The notes beneath the pieces were generated by a model that was given only the letters and a program-made list of their open reading frames with translations, searched no databases and was not told the DNA's origin. From NCBI RefSeq assembly GCF_041435215.1, contig NZ_CP108394.1, positions 5,828,001 to 5,892,000 on the forward strand: 64,000 nt of DNA, read 5' to 3'. The stretch is from Streptomyces sp. NBC_01314 (GTDB taxonomy: Bacteria > Actinomycetota > Actinomycetes > Streptomycetales > Streptomycetaceae). Positions 23,978 through 31,991 of this stretch are shown here, in pieces. The translations under genes and the position numbers were made by a program. Each line of letters opens with the position of its first letter. Within the stretch, counting starts at the first letter, position 1.

Positions 23978-24991
23978 CTACCCGATCCGCTCGTGCAGCG
24001 GCGCGCCGCAGAGTGACTTCGACGGGGTGCCGTCGACGCCGACGGGTGGCTCCCCGGCGACCATGACGCGGTGCATGATGCGCGGGAAGTCCAGGTGGGC
24101 GGAGTCGCTGGGGGCGAGGTGGACGGTGGCACGGTTGTCCCAGAGGGCCACGGAACCCGGCTCCCAGCGGAAGCGGACCGTGTACTCGGGGCGAGTGATC
24201 TGCTCGACGAACATCTCCAGGAGGAGCCGGCTCTCGGCCCGGGTGACGTCGACGATGTTCTCGACGTAGTACGGGTTGACGTACAGGATCCGTTCGCCGG
24301 TCTCGGGATGGACGCGGACGACCGGGTGGACGGACGCGACCTGGTGGTCCTGGAGGTGGCGGAGGTAGGGGTCGGGGCCGGAGCGGGCGAGATAGCCGAC
24401 GCCGAGCCGGTGCTCGGCGCGCAGCCCGTCGGCGAACCGGCGCACCGGCTCGGACAGGCCCGCGTAGGCGGTGGCGAGGTTGGCCCACGTGGTGTCGCCG
24501 CCGTACGGGGGCACGCGCTCGGCGCGGAGCAGGGTCAGGGCGGGCGGGTCGATGCGCGCGGTGTGGTCGGCGTGCCAGCCGCGGAGGGTGGAGTGACGGC
24601 GGCGCTCCAGCCATTCGGCCTGGTCCATGCCGTGCTTGCGGCCCAGCTCCTGACGGTCGGCCGTCGTCTCGATCTCCGGGTACCCGGCCGGTGAGACCGA
24701 GCCCCTCGAACGCAGCCGGATCGGTTCCCCGAAACGACGCGCGAACGCGATCTGGCCGGCGTGGTCCAGCCGCTGCTCCCGGAAGAACACGACCTTCCAG
24801 CGGAGCAGTGCCGCGCGGATACCGGCGACGGTCCCGTCGTCGAGCGGGCCGGCGAGGTCCACACCGTGGATGTCGGCGCCGATGTGCCCGGAGGCCGGGC
24901 GCACGTCGAGCCCGCCCGTGGGTCCTTTCGGTCCCTCTGGTCCCTCTGGTCCTTCCGGTCCCTCCGAGGACGTGTTCGTGTCGGTGCTCAT
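23978..24991 (-). CDS. TauD/TfdA-family Fe(II)/2-oxoglutarate dioxygenase
   Basis: 337 residues from the ATG at 24991. The facial triad is present: GWHADHTARIDPP (His about 140, Asp about 142) and NRATVHLAPSD (distal His), with the 2-oxoglutarate-binding Arg in FPRIMHRVMVAG. VVFFREQRLDHAGQIAFARRFGEP matches the taurine-dioxygenase N-terminal core. It should hydroxylate a small, perhaps sulfonated or alkyl sulfate, substrate. The first ~30 residues carry a collagen-like GPEGPEGPEGPKGPTGG repeat before the domain. A 264-base region separates it from the divergent dehydrogenase gene. Confidence 0.9.
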   Translation of the reverse strand: MSTDTNTSSEGPEGPEGPEGPKGPTGGLDVRPASGHIGADIHGVDLAGPLDDGTVAGIRAALLRWKVVFFREQRLDHAGQIAFARRFGEPIRLRSRGSVSPAGYPEIETTADRQELGRKHGMDQAEWLERRRHSTLRGWHADHTARIDPPALTLLRAERVPPYGGDTTWANLATAYAGLSEPVRRFADGLRAEHRLGVGYLARSGPDPYLRHLQDHQVASVHPVVRVHPETGERILYVNPYYVENIVDVTRAESRLLLEMFVEQITRPEYTVRFRWEPGSVALWDNRATVHLAPSDSAHLDFPRIMHRVMVAGEPPVGVDGTPSKSLCGAPLHERIG

Positions 24992-25255
24992 CGCTCGCTC
25001 GCTCGCCCTTCGACGCCGGTCGTACGCTCGGCCGTGTGCCGGGTCGTATGCCGTGATGGCCCTGGTCGGCTGTCGTGGCCCGGTCTTCCCACGGTGCCGC
25101 CCGTGCATGCGGTTCGGCCGGGAAAGTGTCCTGATCGATCGACGGCCGCGTCACCTCGGCCGCCAAGTGGGTCCGCGCCCGGTGTCGTACCGCCTCCTGG
25201 CCCACCTTGGGCTGCGAAACTGCCAACGCACTGTACGCGGCAGGAAGTTGACGTC

Positions 25256-26161
25256 ATGACCGACAAGCTCACCGTAAGTGTCCTGGGTACCGGCATCATG
25301 GGCGCCGCGATGGCCCGCAACCTCGTCCGTGCCGGTCACGCCGTACGGGTGTGGAACCGCACCCGGGAGAAGGCCGAGGCGCTCGCCGCCGACGGCGCGC
25401 AGGTCGTCGACAGCCCGGCCGAGGCCGTGCGGGGTGCCGATGTGGTGCTCACCGTGCTGTACGACGCGGCCGCGGCCCTGGACGTGATGCGCGAGGCGGC
25501 ACCCGCGCTGAGCCCGGGCACGGCCTGGGTCCAGTCCACCACCGCCGGTGTCGAGGGCGTCGCCGAACTGGCCGCGTGGGCGAGCGGGCACGGGCTGGTC
25601 TTCTTCGACGCCCCGGTGCTCGGCACGCGGCAGCCCGCGGAGGCGGGGCAGTTGACGGTGCTGGCCGCGGGGCCGGTCGAGGGGCGGGGGACGGTGACTC
25701 CCGTCTTCGACGCCGTCGGCGCCCGTACCGTCTGGACCGGTGAGGACGGCGCGGCGGGCACCGCGACCCGGCTCAAGCTGGTGGCCAACAGCTGGGTGCT
25801 CGCCGCCACCAACGCGGCCGGGGAGGTCCTGGCCCTGTCCAAGGCCCTCGACGTCGACCCCCAGTCCTTCTTCGAGATCATCGAGGGCGGCCCGCTCGAC
25901 ATGGGCTACCTGCGCGCCAAGTCCGCGCTCATCCTCGAAGGCCGCCTCTCCCCTGCATCCTTCGCCGTCTCCACCGCCGCGAAGGACGCCCGCCTGATTG
26001 TCGAGGCCGGCCGGCAACACGGCGTACGCCTCGATGTCGCCGCCGCCGGAGCCGCCCGCTTCACCCGCGCCGCCGCCCAGGGCCACGCCGACGAGGACAT
26101 GGCCGCCGCGTACTTCGCCAGCTTCGACGAGGGCGAGGGCGAGGGAGAACGGGGAGAGTGA
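25256..26161 (+). CDS. NAD(P)-dependent beta-hydroxyacid dehydrogenase (3-hydroxyisobutyrate dehydrogenase family)
   Basis: 301 residues; AGGAAG lies 8 bases before the ATG at 25256. The Rossmann motif is VSVLGTGIMGAAMARNLVRAGH, cited here as GTGIMGAAMARNL, followed by VWNRTREKAEAL, which with Arg/Thr after the second strand favours NADP(H). FDAPVLGTRQPAEAGQLTVL is the substrate-binding DxPVxG region and KLVANSWVLAATNAAGE carries the catalytic Lys and Asn. The C-terminal all-alpha domain ends in a Glu/Gly-rich tail. The substrate is unknown; glyoxylate, succinic semialdehyde or imines are possible for the family. Confidence 0.9.
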   Translation: MTDKLTVSVLGTGIMGAAMARNLVRAGHAVRVWNRTREKAEALAADGAQVVDSPAEAVRGADVVLTVLYDAAAALDVMREAAPALSPGTAWVQSTTAGVEGVAELAAWASGHGLVFFDAPVLGTRQPAEAGQLTVLAAGPVEGRGTVTPVFDAVGARTVWTGEDGAAGTATRLKLVANSWVLAATNAAGEVLALSKALDVDPQSFFEIIEGGPLDMGYLRAKSALILEGRLSPASFAVSTAAKDARLIVEAGRQHGVRLDVAAAGAARFTRAAAQGHADEDMAAAYFASFDEGEGEGERGE

Positions 26162-26301
26162 AGGCAAGGTCAAGGGCTAGGTGTGGGCTAGGTGTGCTTG
26201 GCCGGGAGGTTGGCGACGCGGGGTGATGCGGGTGACGTGGCTACCTCGGCCGACGGCACCCCGGCCGAGGGCGACGCGAGGACCGGCCGCCGCGCCTCCC
26301 C

Positions 26302-27651
26302 TCACGTCCGGTCGGCCGCGTTCCGCTCGTCCAGCGCCTCGTGCGCTCCCGTCGGAGTCGGGGCCGGCGCGCTCCCCGCTCGCCGGCCACCTCCCGGGTC
26401 GGCCGTCGCGGGCCGGCGCAGGCGGGCGGTGAGCCAGACGGCCAGCGGCTCGGTCCAGCGCGCGGTCAGCGGGCCGGCGATGACCAGGATCAGGACGTAC
26501 GCGGTGGCCAGCGGGCCGAGGGACGGTTCGATGCCGGCGGTGACGGCGAGCCCGGCGATGACGATGGAGAACTCGCCGCGGGCGACCAGCGTGCCGCCCG
26601 CCCGCCAGCGGCCCTTCACCGAGATGCCGGCCCGCCGCGCGGCCCAGTACCCGGTGGCGATCTTCGTCAGGGCGGTGACGACGGCCAGGACGAGCGCGGG
26701 CAGGAGTACCGGCGGGATACTGGCGGGGTCGGTGTGCAGACCGAAGAAGACGAAGAACACGGCGGCGAACAGGTCCCGCAACGGCGCCAGTAGACTGTGC
26801 GCGCCCTCGGCGACCTCACCCGACAGCGCGATGCCCACCAGGAAGGCGCCCACCGCCGCCGACACCTGCAACTGCTGCGCGAGCCCGGCGACGACGAGCG
26901 TCACCCCCAGCACGACGAGCAGCAGTTTCTCGGGATCGTCGCTGGAGACGAACCGGGAGATGTGCCGCCCGTACCGCACCGCCACCAGCAGCACGATCCC
27001 GGCCGTACCGAGCGCGATGGCCAGGGTCGCGCTGCCCGCCGCCAGACCGACCCCGGCCAGCAGCGCGGTGACGATCGGCAGATAGACGGCCATGGAGAGG
27101 TCTTCCAGGACCAGGATGCTCAGCACGACGGGCGTCTCCCGGTTGCCGAGCCGCCCGAGATCGCCGAGCACCTTGGCGATCACCCCGGAGGAGGAGATCC
27201 AGGTGACGCCCGCGAGCACGACGGCGGCGACGGGTCCCCAGCCGAGCAGCAGTGCCATGGCCGCACCGGGCAGGGCGTTGAGGGCGGCGTCGACGAGGCC
27301 GGCCGGGTACTGGGTCTTGAGGTTGGAGACGAGATCGGTCGCCGTGTACTCCAGCCCGAGCATGAGCAGCAGCAGGATCACGCCGATCTCGGCGCCGATC
27401 GCCACGAACTCCTCACTGGTCCCCAGCGGCAGCAGCCCGCCCTCCCCGAAGGCCAGCCCGGCCAGCAGATACAGCGGTATCGGCGAGAGCCGGAACCGCC
27501 CGGCGAACCGCCCCAGCAGCCCGAGCCCGAGGATGATCGCGCCGAACTCGACCAGGAAGACGGCGGAGGAGTGCGTGGTGGGGGACTGTGCGAGGAACTG
27601 CGCGGCGGACGGCCCGGCGGACTGCGTCGCGGCCTGAGCGGAGGCGTACAC
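26302..27651 (-). CDS. Cation:proton antiporter (CPA2, KhtU/KefB-like)
   Basis: 449 residues from a GTG at 27651, preceded by GGGAG. About 12 membrane helices of the Na+/H+-exchanger fold are visible: VEFGAIILGLGLLGRFAGR, LSPIPLYLLAGLAFGE, GAEIGVILLLLMLGLE, VLAGVTWISSSGVIAKVL (the broken-helix region), VSAAVGAFLVGIALSG and ARGEFSIVIAGLA. No RCK domain is fused. The gene begins 7 bases after the stop of the TrkA-C-domain protein, a KhtT-KhtU arrangement in which the small subunit gates K+/H+ exchange. Confidence 0.92.
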   Translation of the reverse strand: MYASAQAATQSAGPSAAQFLAQSPTTHSSAVFLVEFGAIILGLGLLGRFAGRFRLSPIPLYLLAGLAFGEGGLLPLGTSEEFVAIGAEIGVILLLLMLGLEYTATDLVSNLKTQYPAGLVDAALNALPGAAMALLLGWGPVAAVVLAGVTWISSSGVIAKVLGDLGRLGNRETPVVLSILVLEDLSMAVYLPIVTALLAGVGLAAGSATLAIALGTAGIVLLVAVRYGRHISRFVSSDDPEKLLLVVLGVTLVVAGLAQQLQVSAAVGAFLVGIALSGEVAEGAHSLLAPLRDLFAAVFFVFFGLHTDPASIPPVLLPALVLAVVTALTKIATGYWAARRAGISVKGRWRAGGTLVARGEFSIVIAGLAVTAGIEPSLGPLATAYVLILVIAGPLTARWTEPLAVWLTARLRRPATADPGGGRRAGSAPAPTPTGAHEALDERNAADRT

Positions 27652-27658
27652 GGACCGC

Positions 27659-28144
27659 TCACTCCCGCCCGAGTATCGCCGCGGCCGTCTCCACACCCTC
27701 ACGGGTGCCGATCACGATGAGCGTGTCACCGCCGGCCAGCCGGAAGTCCGGTGTCGGCGACGGAATCGCCTCGGCCCGCCGCAGTACGGCCACGATGGAC
27801 GCGCCCGTTTCGGTCCGCATCCGGGTGTCGCCCAGCACGCGGCCGTTCCAGTGGGACGTCGACGCCAGCTTGATCCGCTCCGCCACCAGCCCCAGCTCCG
27901 TGGTGGACAACAGGTTCGGGCTGTGGTGGTCCGGCGTCAGCGCGTCGACCAGGGCGGTCGCCTCCCCCGACGTCATCCGCACCGACAGCGCACACGCGTC
28001 CGGATCGTCCTGCCGGTACGCGCTCAGTGTCCGCGCACCGTCCCGATGGGCGACCACCGAGATCCGCCGCTGCTCCTTGGTCGTGAGGTCGTAGCGGACG
28101 CCGATTCCCGGCAACGGCGTACTACTGAGGCGCGGAGCATCCAT
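27659..28144 (-). CDS. TrkA-C (RCK_C) regulatory subunit of the antiporter, KhtT-like
   Basis: 161 residues from the ATG at 28144, which follows a G-rich ribosome site. The N-terminal half reads LPGIGVRYDLTTKEQRRISV and RDGARTLSAY, the KhtT N-domain; the C-terminal half is a TrkA-C domain with GDTRMRTETGASIVAVLRR and FRLAGGDTLIVIGTREGVE. KhtT proteins bind nucleotides such as c-di-AMP and control KhtU. Seven bases separate it from the antiporter gene, so the two are one operon. Confidence 0.9.
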   Translation of the reverse strand: MDAPRLSSTPLPGIGVRYDLTTKEQRRISVVAHRDGARTLSAYRQDDPDACALSVRMTSGEATALVDALTPDHHSPNLLSTTELGLVAERIKLASTSHWNGRVLGDTRMRTETGASIVAVLRRAEAIPSPTPDFRLAGGDTLIVIGTREGVETAAAILGRE

Positions 28145-28320
28145 GGCTGGCCCCCCTGTCTGATTCGGATATGTCATCGGGCAACCGTCGGTGCCACCCT
28201 AACGAGACCCCGAAAACCGGCCGTTGGCCGCGAGGCCGGCACCCCGATGGAACAATCCCCCTTCAACCCCGGGCCGGCCCCCGCCCCGCCACCGGGGGAT
28301 GACCGAAAGGAACCATCGCC

Positions 28321-28557
28321 ATGATCCCAACGGGTGCCCCCACAACCCGTGCGGCGGACGCCCTCTCGACACGCGGAACGGGCGCCCCGACGACGGCCGA
28401 CGAACCGGCTGCGGCGGGTGCCCCCACGACGCGCGGCGCGGGTGTCCTCAAGCCCCACGCCATGGGGATACCCATTCCCTCCGGAGCACCCGAGGTGCCC
28501 GAAGGTCCCACTCCCCCCGGAGCGCACGCCCCCAAGGCCCCCGGAGCGTGCCCGTGA
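28321..28557 (+). CDS. Short Pro/Ala/Thr-rich protein, unknown
   Basis: 78 residues, low complexity with repeated GAPTT segments (GAPTTRAADALS, GAPTTADEPAAAGAPTTRGA). Support comes from AAAGGAACC at the correct distance from the ATG and from its stop overlapping the GTG of the next gene in a GTGA. No domain. It may serve mainly for translational coupling to the membrane-protein gene. Confidence 0.45.
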   Translation: MIPTGAPTTRAADALSTRGTGAPTTADEPAAAGAPTTRGAGVLKPHAMGIPIPSGAPEVPEGPTPPGAHAPKAPGACP

Positions 28558-29000
28558 TCCAGTGGGTGTCCCTGGGGACCGGCCCCCGGCCCGTTCCCCA
28601 GCCCGTGGCGACCCCCTTGGTGTGGGCCACGGCCTTCGCGGGCGCGATGTCTTTGGTGGCCGTCCTCAACGCGTTGGTCGGCACGGACCGTCCCGGCCTG
28701 GCGCTGACCGCGCTGTCCCTGCTCTCCGCGCTCCTGGGCGTGTACGCCCGCTTCACCGCGGCCCCGGGGACGGCCGCCCTGTGCTGGCTCTTCCTCAACG
28801 GGTTCGCCATCCCACCCGCCGGGGTCCTGACCTGGACCAACCCGCGCGACACCTTCTGGCTGGTCTGCCTTTTTACCGCGGCCCTCACCGGCACGACCCT
28901 CGCCCGCCTCCTCCAGGCCCGCGCCGCCTACCGCCGCCTCACCACGGCCCAGCCTCCCCCACCCACCCCCGAGTCACCGGACTGGCCCCCGGCCCACTGA
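28554..29000 (+). CDS. Four-helix integral membrane protein, unknown function
   Basis: 148 residues, starting at a GTG that overlaps the preceding stop. After ~20 residues come about four hydrophobic helices: VWATAFAGAMSLVAVLNALV, LALTALSLLSALLGVYARF, TAALCWLFLNGFAIPPAG and FWLVCLFTAALTGTTLARLL. The C-terminus is Pro-rich and cytoplasmic. The compact helical hairpin arrangement resembles the DUF4118/KdpD membrane domain, but that is only a resemblance. No neighbour gives a functional hint. Confidence 0.6.
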   Translation: MIQWVSLGTGPRPVPQPVATPLVWATAFAGAMSLVAVLNALVGTDRPGLALTALSLLSALLGVYARFTAAPGTAALCWLFLNGFAIPPAGVLTWTNPRDTFWLVCLFTAALTGTTLARLLQARAAYRRLTTAQPPPPTPESPDWPPAH

Positions 29001-29189
29001 CCACGCGGACCGCCGTCCGTACGGGCGGGCGGCGCCACTGCCGGGCGGGCATGGCATGAAGCTGAGTGAGCGTGTGCAGCAACCTGACACGATTCGCCGT
29101 CCTGCCTGCGGCTTCCGTTGGCAGAGTAGGGGGCACCGCGGGGGCACGACCGGCCCGGAACGCGGGGGAACAGCAAACGGGGGTACGTC

Positions 29190-29492
29190 GTGGGGTTCAA
29201 CGGGTTCGCCGGGTTCGCCGGGTTCAAGAAGGCAGCCGCGGTGGCGGGTGCGGCGCTCGCGCTCGCGGTGGTGGGTGGACAGGGGCCGGCGCAGGCGCAG
29301 GCTCAGGCACAGGTTCAGGCGCAGGTTCGGGCCGGGGAGGCGGGGGTGACCGCTCCGGCGGTCGTCGTCGATTCCATCGTCGAGCGCGTCTGCGCGACTC
29401 CGCTACCCATACGGCTGCCGCTCTGCGGCGAGCAGGGTGGCGGCACCTGGAAGCCCGTCAACGGGTGGCAGATCGAGAAGCCGAAGCCGTAG
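29190..29492 (+). CDS. Small secreted protein with Gln-Ala repeats
   Basis: 100 residues from a GTG at 29190 after a GGGGG ribosome site. A signal peptide is clear: a basic pair KK, the hydrophobic run AAAVAGAALALAVVGGQ, then AQA cleavage motifs. The mature N-terminus contains the repeat QAQAQAQVQAQV, and the C-terminal part has two cysteines (VCATPLPIRLPLCGEQ) likely to form one disulfide, followed by GGGTWKPVNGW. Not recognised; a strong terminator follows. Confidence 0.65.
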   Translation: MGFNGFAGFAGFKKAAAVAGAALALAVVGGQGPAQAQAQAQVQAQVRAGEAGVTAPAVVVDSIVERVCATPLPIRLPLCGEQGGGTWKPVNGWQIEKPKP

Positions 29493-29523
29493 GGACAGCG
29501 AGAACGGTTGGCAGCGGTACACA

Positions 29524-29560
29524 GGGGGTGCCCCGGCGGTCAGGTCGCCGGGGCACCCCC
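29524..29560. terminator. 15-bp stem terminator after the secreted-protein gene
   Basis: GGGGGTGCCCCGGCG (29524-29538) and CGCCGGGGCACCCCC (29546-29560) are perfect complements with a 7-base loop. It ends rightward transcription and may also stop leftward read-through from the RiPP regulator. Confidence 0.8.
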
Positions 29561-29569
29561 TTCGTCGTA

Positions 29570-29607
29570 TTACTAACGCTTACTACTGTTACTAACGCTT
29601 ACTACTG
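29570..29607. repeat. Two tandem copies of a 19-bp AT-rich unit
   Basis: TTACTAACGCTTACTACTG occurs twice head to tail (29570-29588, 29589-29607). It marks the boundary between the terminator and the RiPP regulator gene. Confidence 0.85.
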
Positions 29608-29679
29608 CGGGCTACTGCCTCGTGCTGCGCCCAGGGTCCTGCCCCGGTCCTACTGTTGCGCCCAGGGTTCGGCCCGGTC

Positions 29680-30705
29680 TCACACCCAGCCGCGCTCCCG
29701 TGCGAGGAGTGCCGCGTGCGCCCTGCTGCTCGCGCCCAGGATGCGCAGTACGTCGGCGACATGCCGGCGGTACGTCCGCACCGACACACCCAGCGTGCGC
29801 GCCCCCGATTCGTCCTTGCCGACGTGGCACATCGCTTCCAGGACCTGCTGCTCCATCTCCGAGAGCCCGCCGCCCGCCGCCCCTGCCCGCTCGTCGATGA
29901 GCACGGTGAGATCGGTGGCCTGGTCCCAGATCTTCTCGAACAGCGCCAGGATGTTCGCGACCAGCCCCGCCTCCCGGGCGAGCAGCGCGCCGCGCCGGGT
30001 GTCGGCCGGGTCGACCGGGACGAGCGCTGTCCGGCGGTCGTAGACGAGGAGCCGTTCCGCGATGGTGTCCGCGACCCGGATCTGCGCGCCGAGCGAGGTG
30101 AGGTCGCGCAGATAGCCGACGGTCGGCGGATGGTCCAGGGCTTCGCGCAGTACGACGTTGCGTATCCGTACCCCGCGCCGCAGGCAGCGGGTGTCGAGCG
30201 GCCGGGCGTGCTCGATGTTCGCCGGGGTCAGCTCGGTGTACGGCTCGACCGAGAGGATCTCCTCGCGGGCGAAGAACGCCAGGTCGTCGATCCGGCCCCG
30301 GATCTGGCCGAGATCCTCCAGGCGCTCGATCCTCCCGGAGTCGGGCGGCTCCTTCAGGCTTTGCTCGGCGCGCAGGCCGGCTATCAGGTGCCGGGACTGG
30401 GTGACCTGCTGGAGCTGCTGGTGGAGTTCGCGCAGCCGCAGGTCGGTGAGCCGGTCCACGGCGGTCTCGGGGTCGGCGGCGGAGATCACCTCGGGCCCGC
30501 CGTCCGTTCCGGGTCCGGTCCTGGTCCCTTCCGTTCCGTGCAGCAGGCCGAGCTCGGACAGGCGCTCCAGCGCGCTCCCGATCTCGTCCAGCGGGACATG
30601 CAGCAGCAGCTGGATGTCCTCGGCGGTCGTGCCGGGGTTCCGTAGAAAGTGCCGGTAGATGCCCTCTTCCGTATCGGTGAGTCCGAGTACGGACAATTCC
30701 CCCAT
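29680..30705 (-). CDS. LuxR-type transcriptional regulator with TrmB-like N-terminal domain (RiPP cluster regulator)
   Basis: 341 residues from the ATG at 30705, preceded by GGAGGC. Residues about 1-55 form a TrmB/HTH-like segment (LTDTEEGIYRHFLRNPGTTA, then DEIGSALERLSELGLL). A middle domain of about 200 residues includes EEILSVEPYTELTPANIEHA and ERLLVYDRRTALVPVDP, typical of actinobacterial TrmB-LuxR regulators. The C-terminus is a LuxR helix-turn-helix, MEQQVLEAMCHVGKDESGA and LGVSVRTYRRHVADVLRILG. It is divergent from the RiPP operon with a 282-base shared promoter region, so it probably controls it. No kinase receiver domain is present. Confidence 0.85.
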   Translation of the reverse strand: MGELSVLGLTDTEEGIYRHFLRNPGTTAEDIQLLLHVPLDEIGSALERLSELGLLHGTEGTRTGPGTDGGPEVISAADPETAVDRLTDLRLRELHQQLQQVTQSRHLIAGLRAEQSLKEPPDSGRIERLEDLGQIRGRIDDLAFFAREEILSVEPYTELTPANIEHARPLDTRCLRRGVRIRNVVLREALDHPPTVGYLRDLTSLGAQIRVADTIAERLLVYDRRTALVPVDPADTRRGALLAREAGLVANILALFEKIWDQATDLTVLIDERAGAAGGGLSEMEQQVLEAMCHVGKDESGARTLGVSVRTYRRHVADVLRILGASSRAHAALLARERGWV

Positions 30706-30940
30706 GGTGCCTCCGTGCACAACTCAATCGGTCGCCGGGTGCAAGTCGGCGCGCTGGTCGGGCGCGAGGACGGCCTGAATCCGGCGGTGTGATCCCTGTG
30801 AGGGTACCTGCAACAAGCTGCACGGTCACTGGCAGCAAGTAGCGCCCTGGAACTGCCCGATGACGTGCTCCGGTTTGGCATTGTTCTCCGTGTCGGAACG
30901 AACGAACGCCGACAGAAGAAAGAGAAACGCAGGACAAGCA

Positions 30941-30991
30941 GTGCCGAGCAGCATCAACGAATTACTTCGCGAAATGGAGGACAGGGCATGA
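30941..30991 (+). CDS. Candidate tiny coupled leader ORF with a TTA codon
   Basis: A 16-residue reading frame, MPSSINELLREMEDRA, with AGGA six bases before its GTG (30941); a GTG at 30890 would give 33 residues. Its stop TGA overlaps the ATG of the LLM gene (ATGA), the hallmark of translational coupling. One codon is TTA, which in Streptomyces needs the bldA tRNA. Whether it is translated is unproven. Confidence 0.35.
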   Translation: MPSSINELLREMEDRA

Positions 30992-31971
30992 CTTCTTATT
31001 CCGTACTCCTGCCCTTTCTTCCGCGCCGGCCGGAGCAAATCCTTCCGTATGCCGGACTGGTGCACTGGAGCAACGCGAGCCGCCTCTGGCAGGGGCAGTC
31101 CGTGATGATCGAGCCGCACCAGGGATTCGTCGCGGCGGCGGGAGCGGGATTCCGTGTGCCGACCGGCCTCGGCGTCACGCTCATGCCGCTCCGCCACCCG
31201 TACGAGGCCGCTCTCCAGGCCCGCTCGCTGGCGATGGCCACCGGGCAGCCGGTGATCGCCGGATTCGGGCCCGGCGGCCGGCCGTTGCAGCGGTCGCTGC
31301 TCGGCGAGGCGTACCGCAGTCCGCTCACGGCGGCGCGCGAGTACCTCTCGATCGTGCGCGGACTGCTGGCGGGCGAGACGGTCGACACCCGGGGCGAGTA
31401 CTTCAGCTGCCGGGCCGAGATGCCTCGCTACCCGGTGCCGGGCGTCGAGATCGGGCTCGGTGTGCTGCGGCCCGGCATGGCGAAACTCGCGGGTGAGGTC
31501 GCCGATGTCGCCGTGACCTGGCTGACTCCGGCGCACTATCTGCGGGACACCGTGCTCCCTGCGATGCGCGAGGGCGCGGCGAACGCGGCGGACGGCAAGG
31601 GGGGCAAGGGGCGTAGGACCCCGAGGCTCACCGCCATCGTGCCGCTCGCCCTCGCCCGGCCCGACCGCGAACCCGCCGAACTGGCGCTCGCGAGCAACGC
31701 CGCCCATCTCCAAGGCGCCCACTACATCGACATGTTGCGACGGTCCGGGACGGATGTCGCCGGTGACGACCCGGCGGCGAACGCCAAGGCGCTCGTCGAC
31801 GGCGGGGCGTTCCTCAGCGGAGACCCGGACGAACTCGTCGGAAAACTGGGCGCGTTCCGCGAGGCAGGGGTGGACGAGGTCGTCCTGAACCTGACCGGCG
31901 TTTGCAATCTGTACGGCCCACAAGCGGCCCTGGACGAAACGAAGCGAATTCTGGCCGCCCTGGCCGCCTGA
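30988..31971 (+). CDS. LLM-class (luciferase-like, probably F420-dependent) oxidoreductase of the RiPP cluster
   Basis: 327 residues with GGAGG seven bases before the ATG. It is a luciferase-like TIM barrel: SYSVLLPFLPRRPEQILPYA at strand 1, GLGVTLMPLRHPYEAALQAR at the cofactor-proximal strand, GFGPGGRPLQRSLLGEAY, REYLSIVRGLLAGETVDTRG, and the C-terminal FLSGDPDELVGKLGAFREAG typical of F420 LLM enzymes. In other lanthipeptide clusters LLM enzymes reduce dehydroalanine/dehydrobutyrine to D-Ala/D-aminobutyrate. It is the first gene of the presumed operon. Role here is inferred from its partner LanKC and the Ser/Thr-rich precursors. Confidence 0.88.
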   Translation: MTSYSVLLPFLPRRPEQILPYAGLVHWSNASRLWQGQSVMIEPHQGFVAAAGAGFRVPTGLGVTLMPLRHPYEAALQARSLAMATGQPVIAGFGPGGRPLQRSLLGEAYRSPLTAAREYLSIVRGLLAGETVDTRGEYFSCRAEMPRYPVPGVEIGLGVLRPGMAKLAGEVADVAVTWLTPAHYLRDTVLPAMREGAANAADGKGGKGRRTPRLTAIVPLALARPDREPAELALASNAAHLQGAHYIDMLRRSGTDVAGDDPAANAKALVDGGAFLSGDPDELVGKLGAFREAGVDEVVLNLTGVCNLYGPQAALDETKRILAALAA

Positions 31972-31991
31972 CCGTGGGGGAATACGAAACA

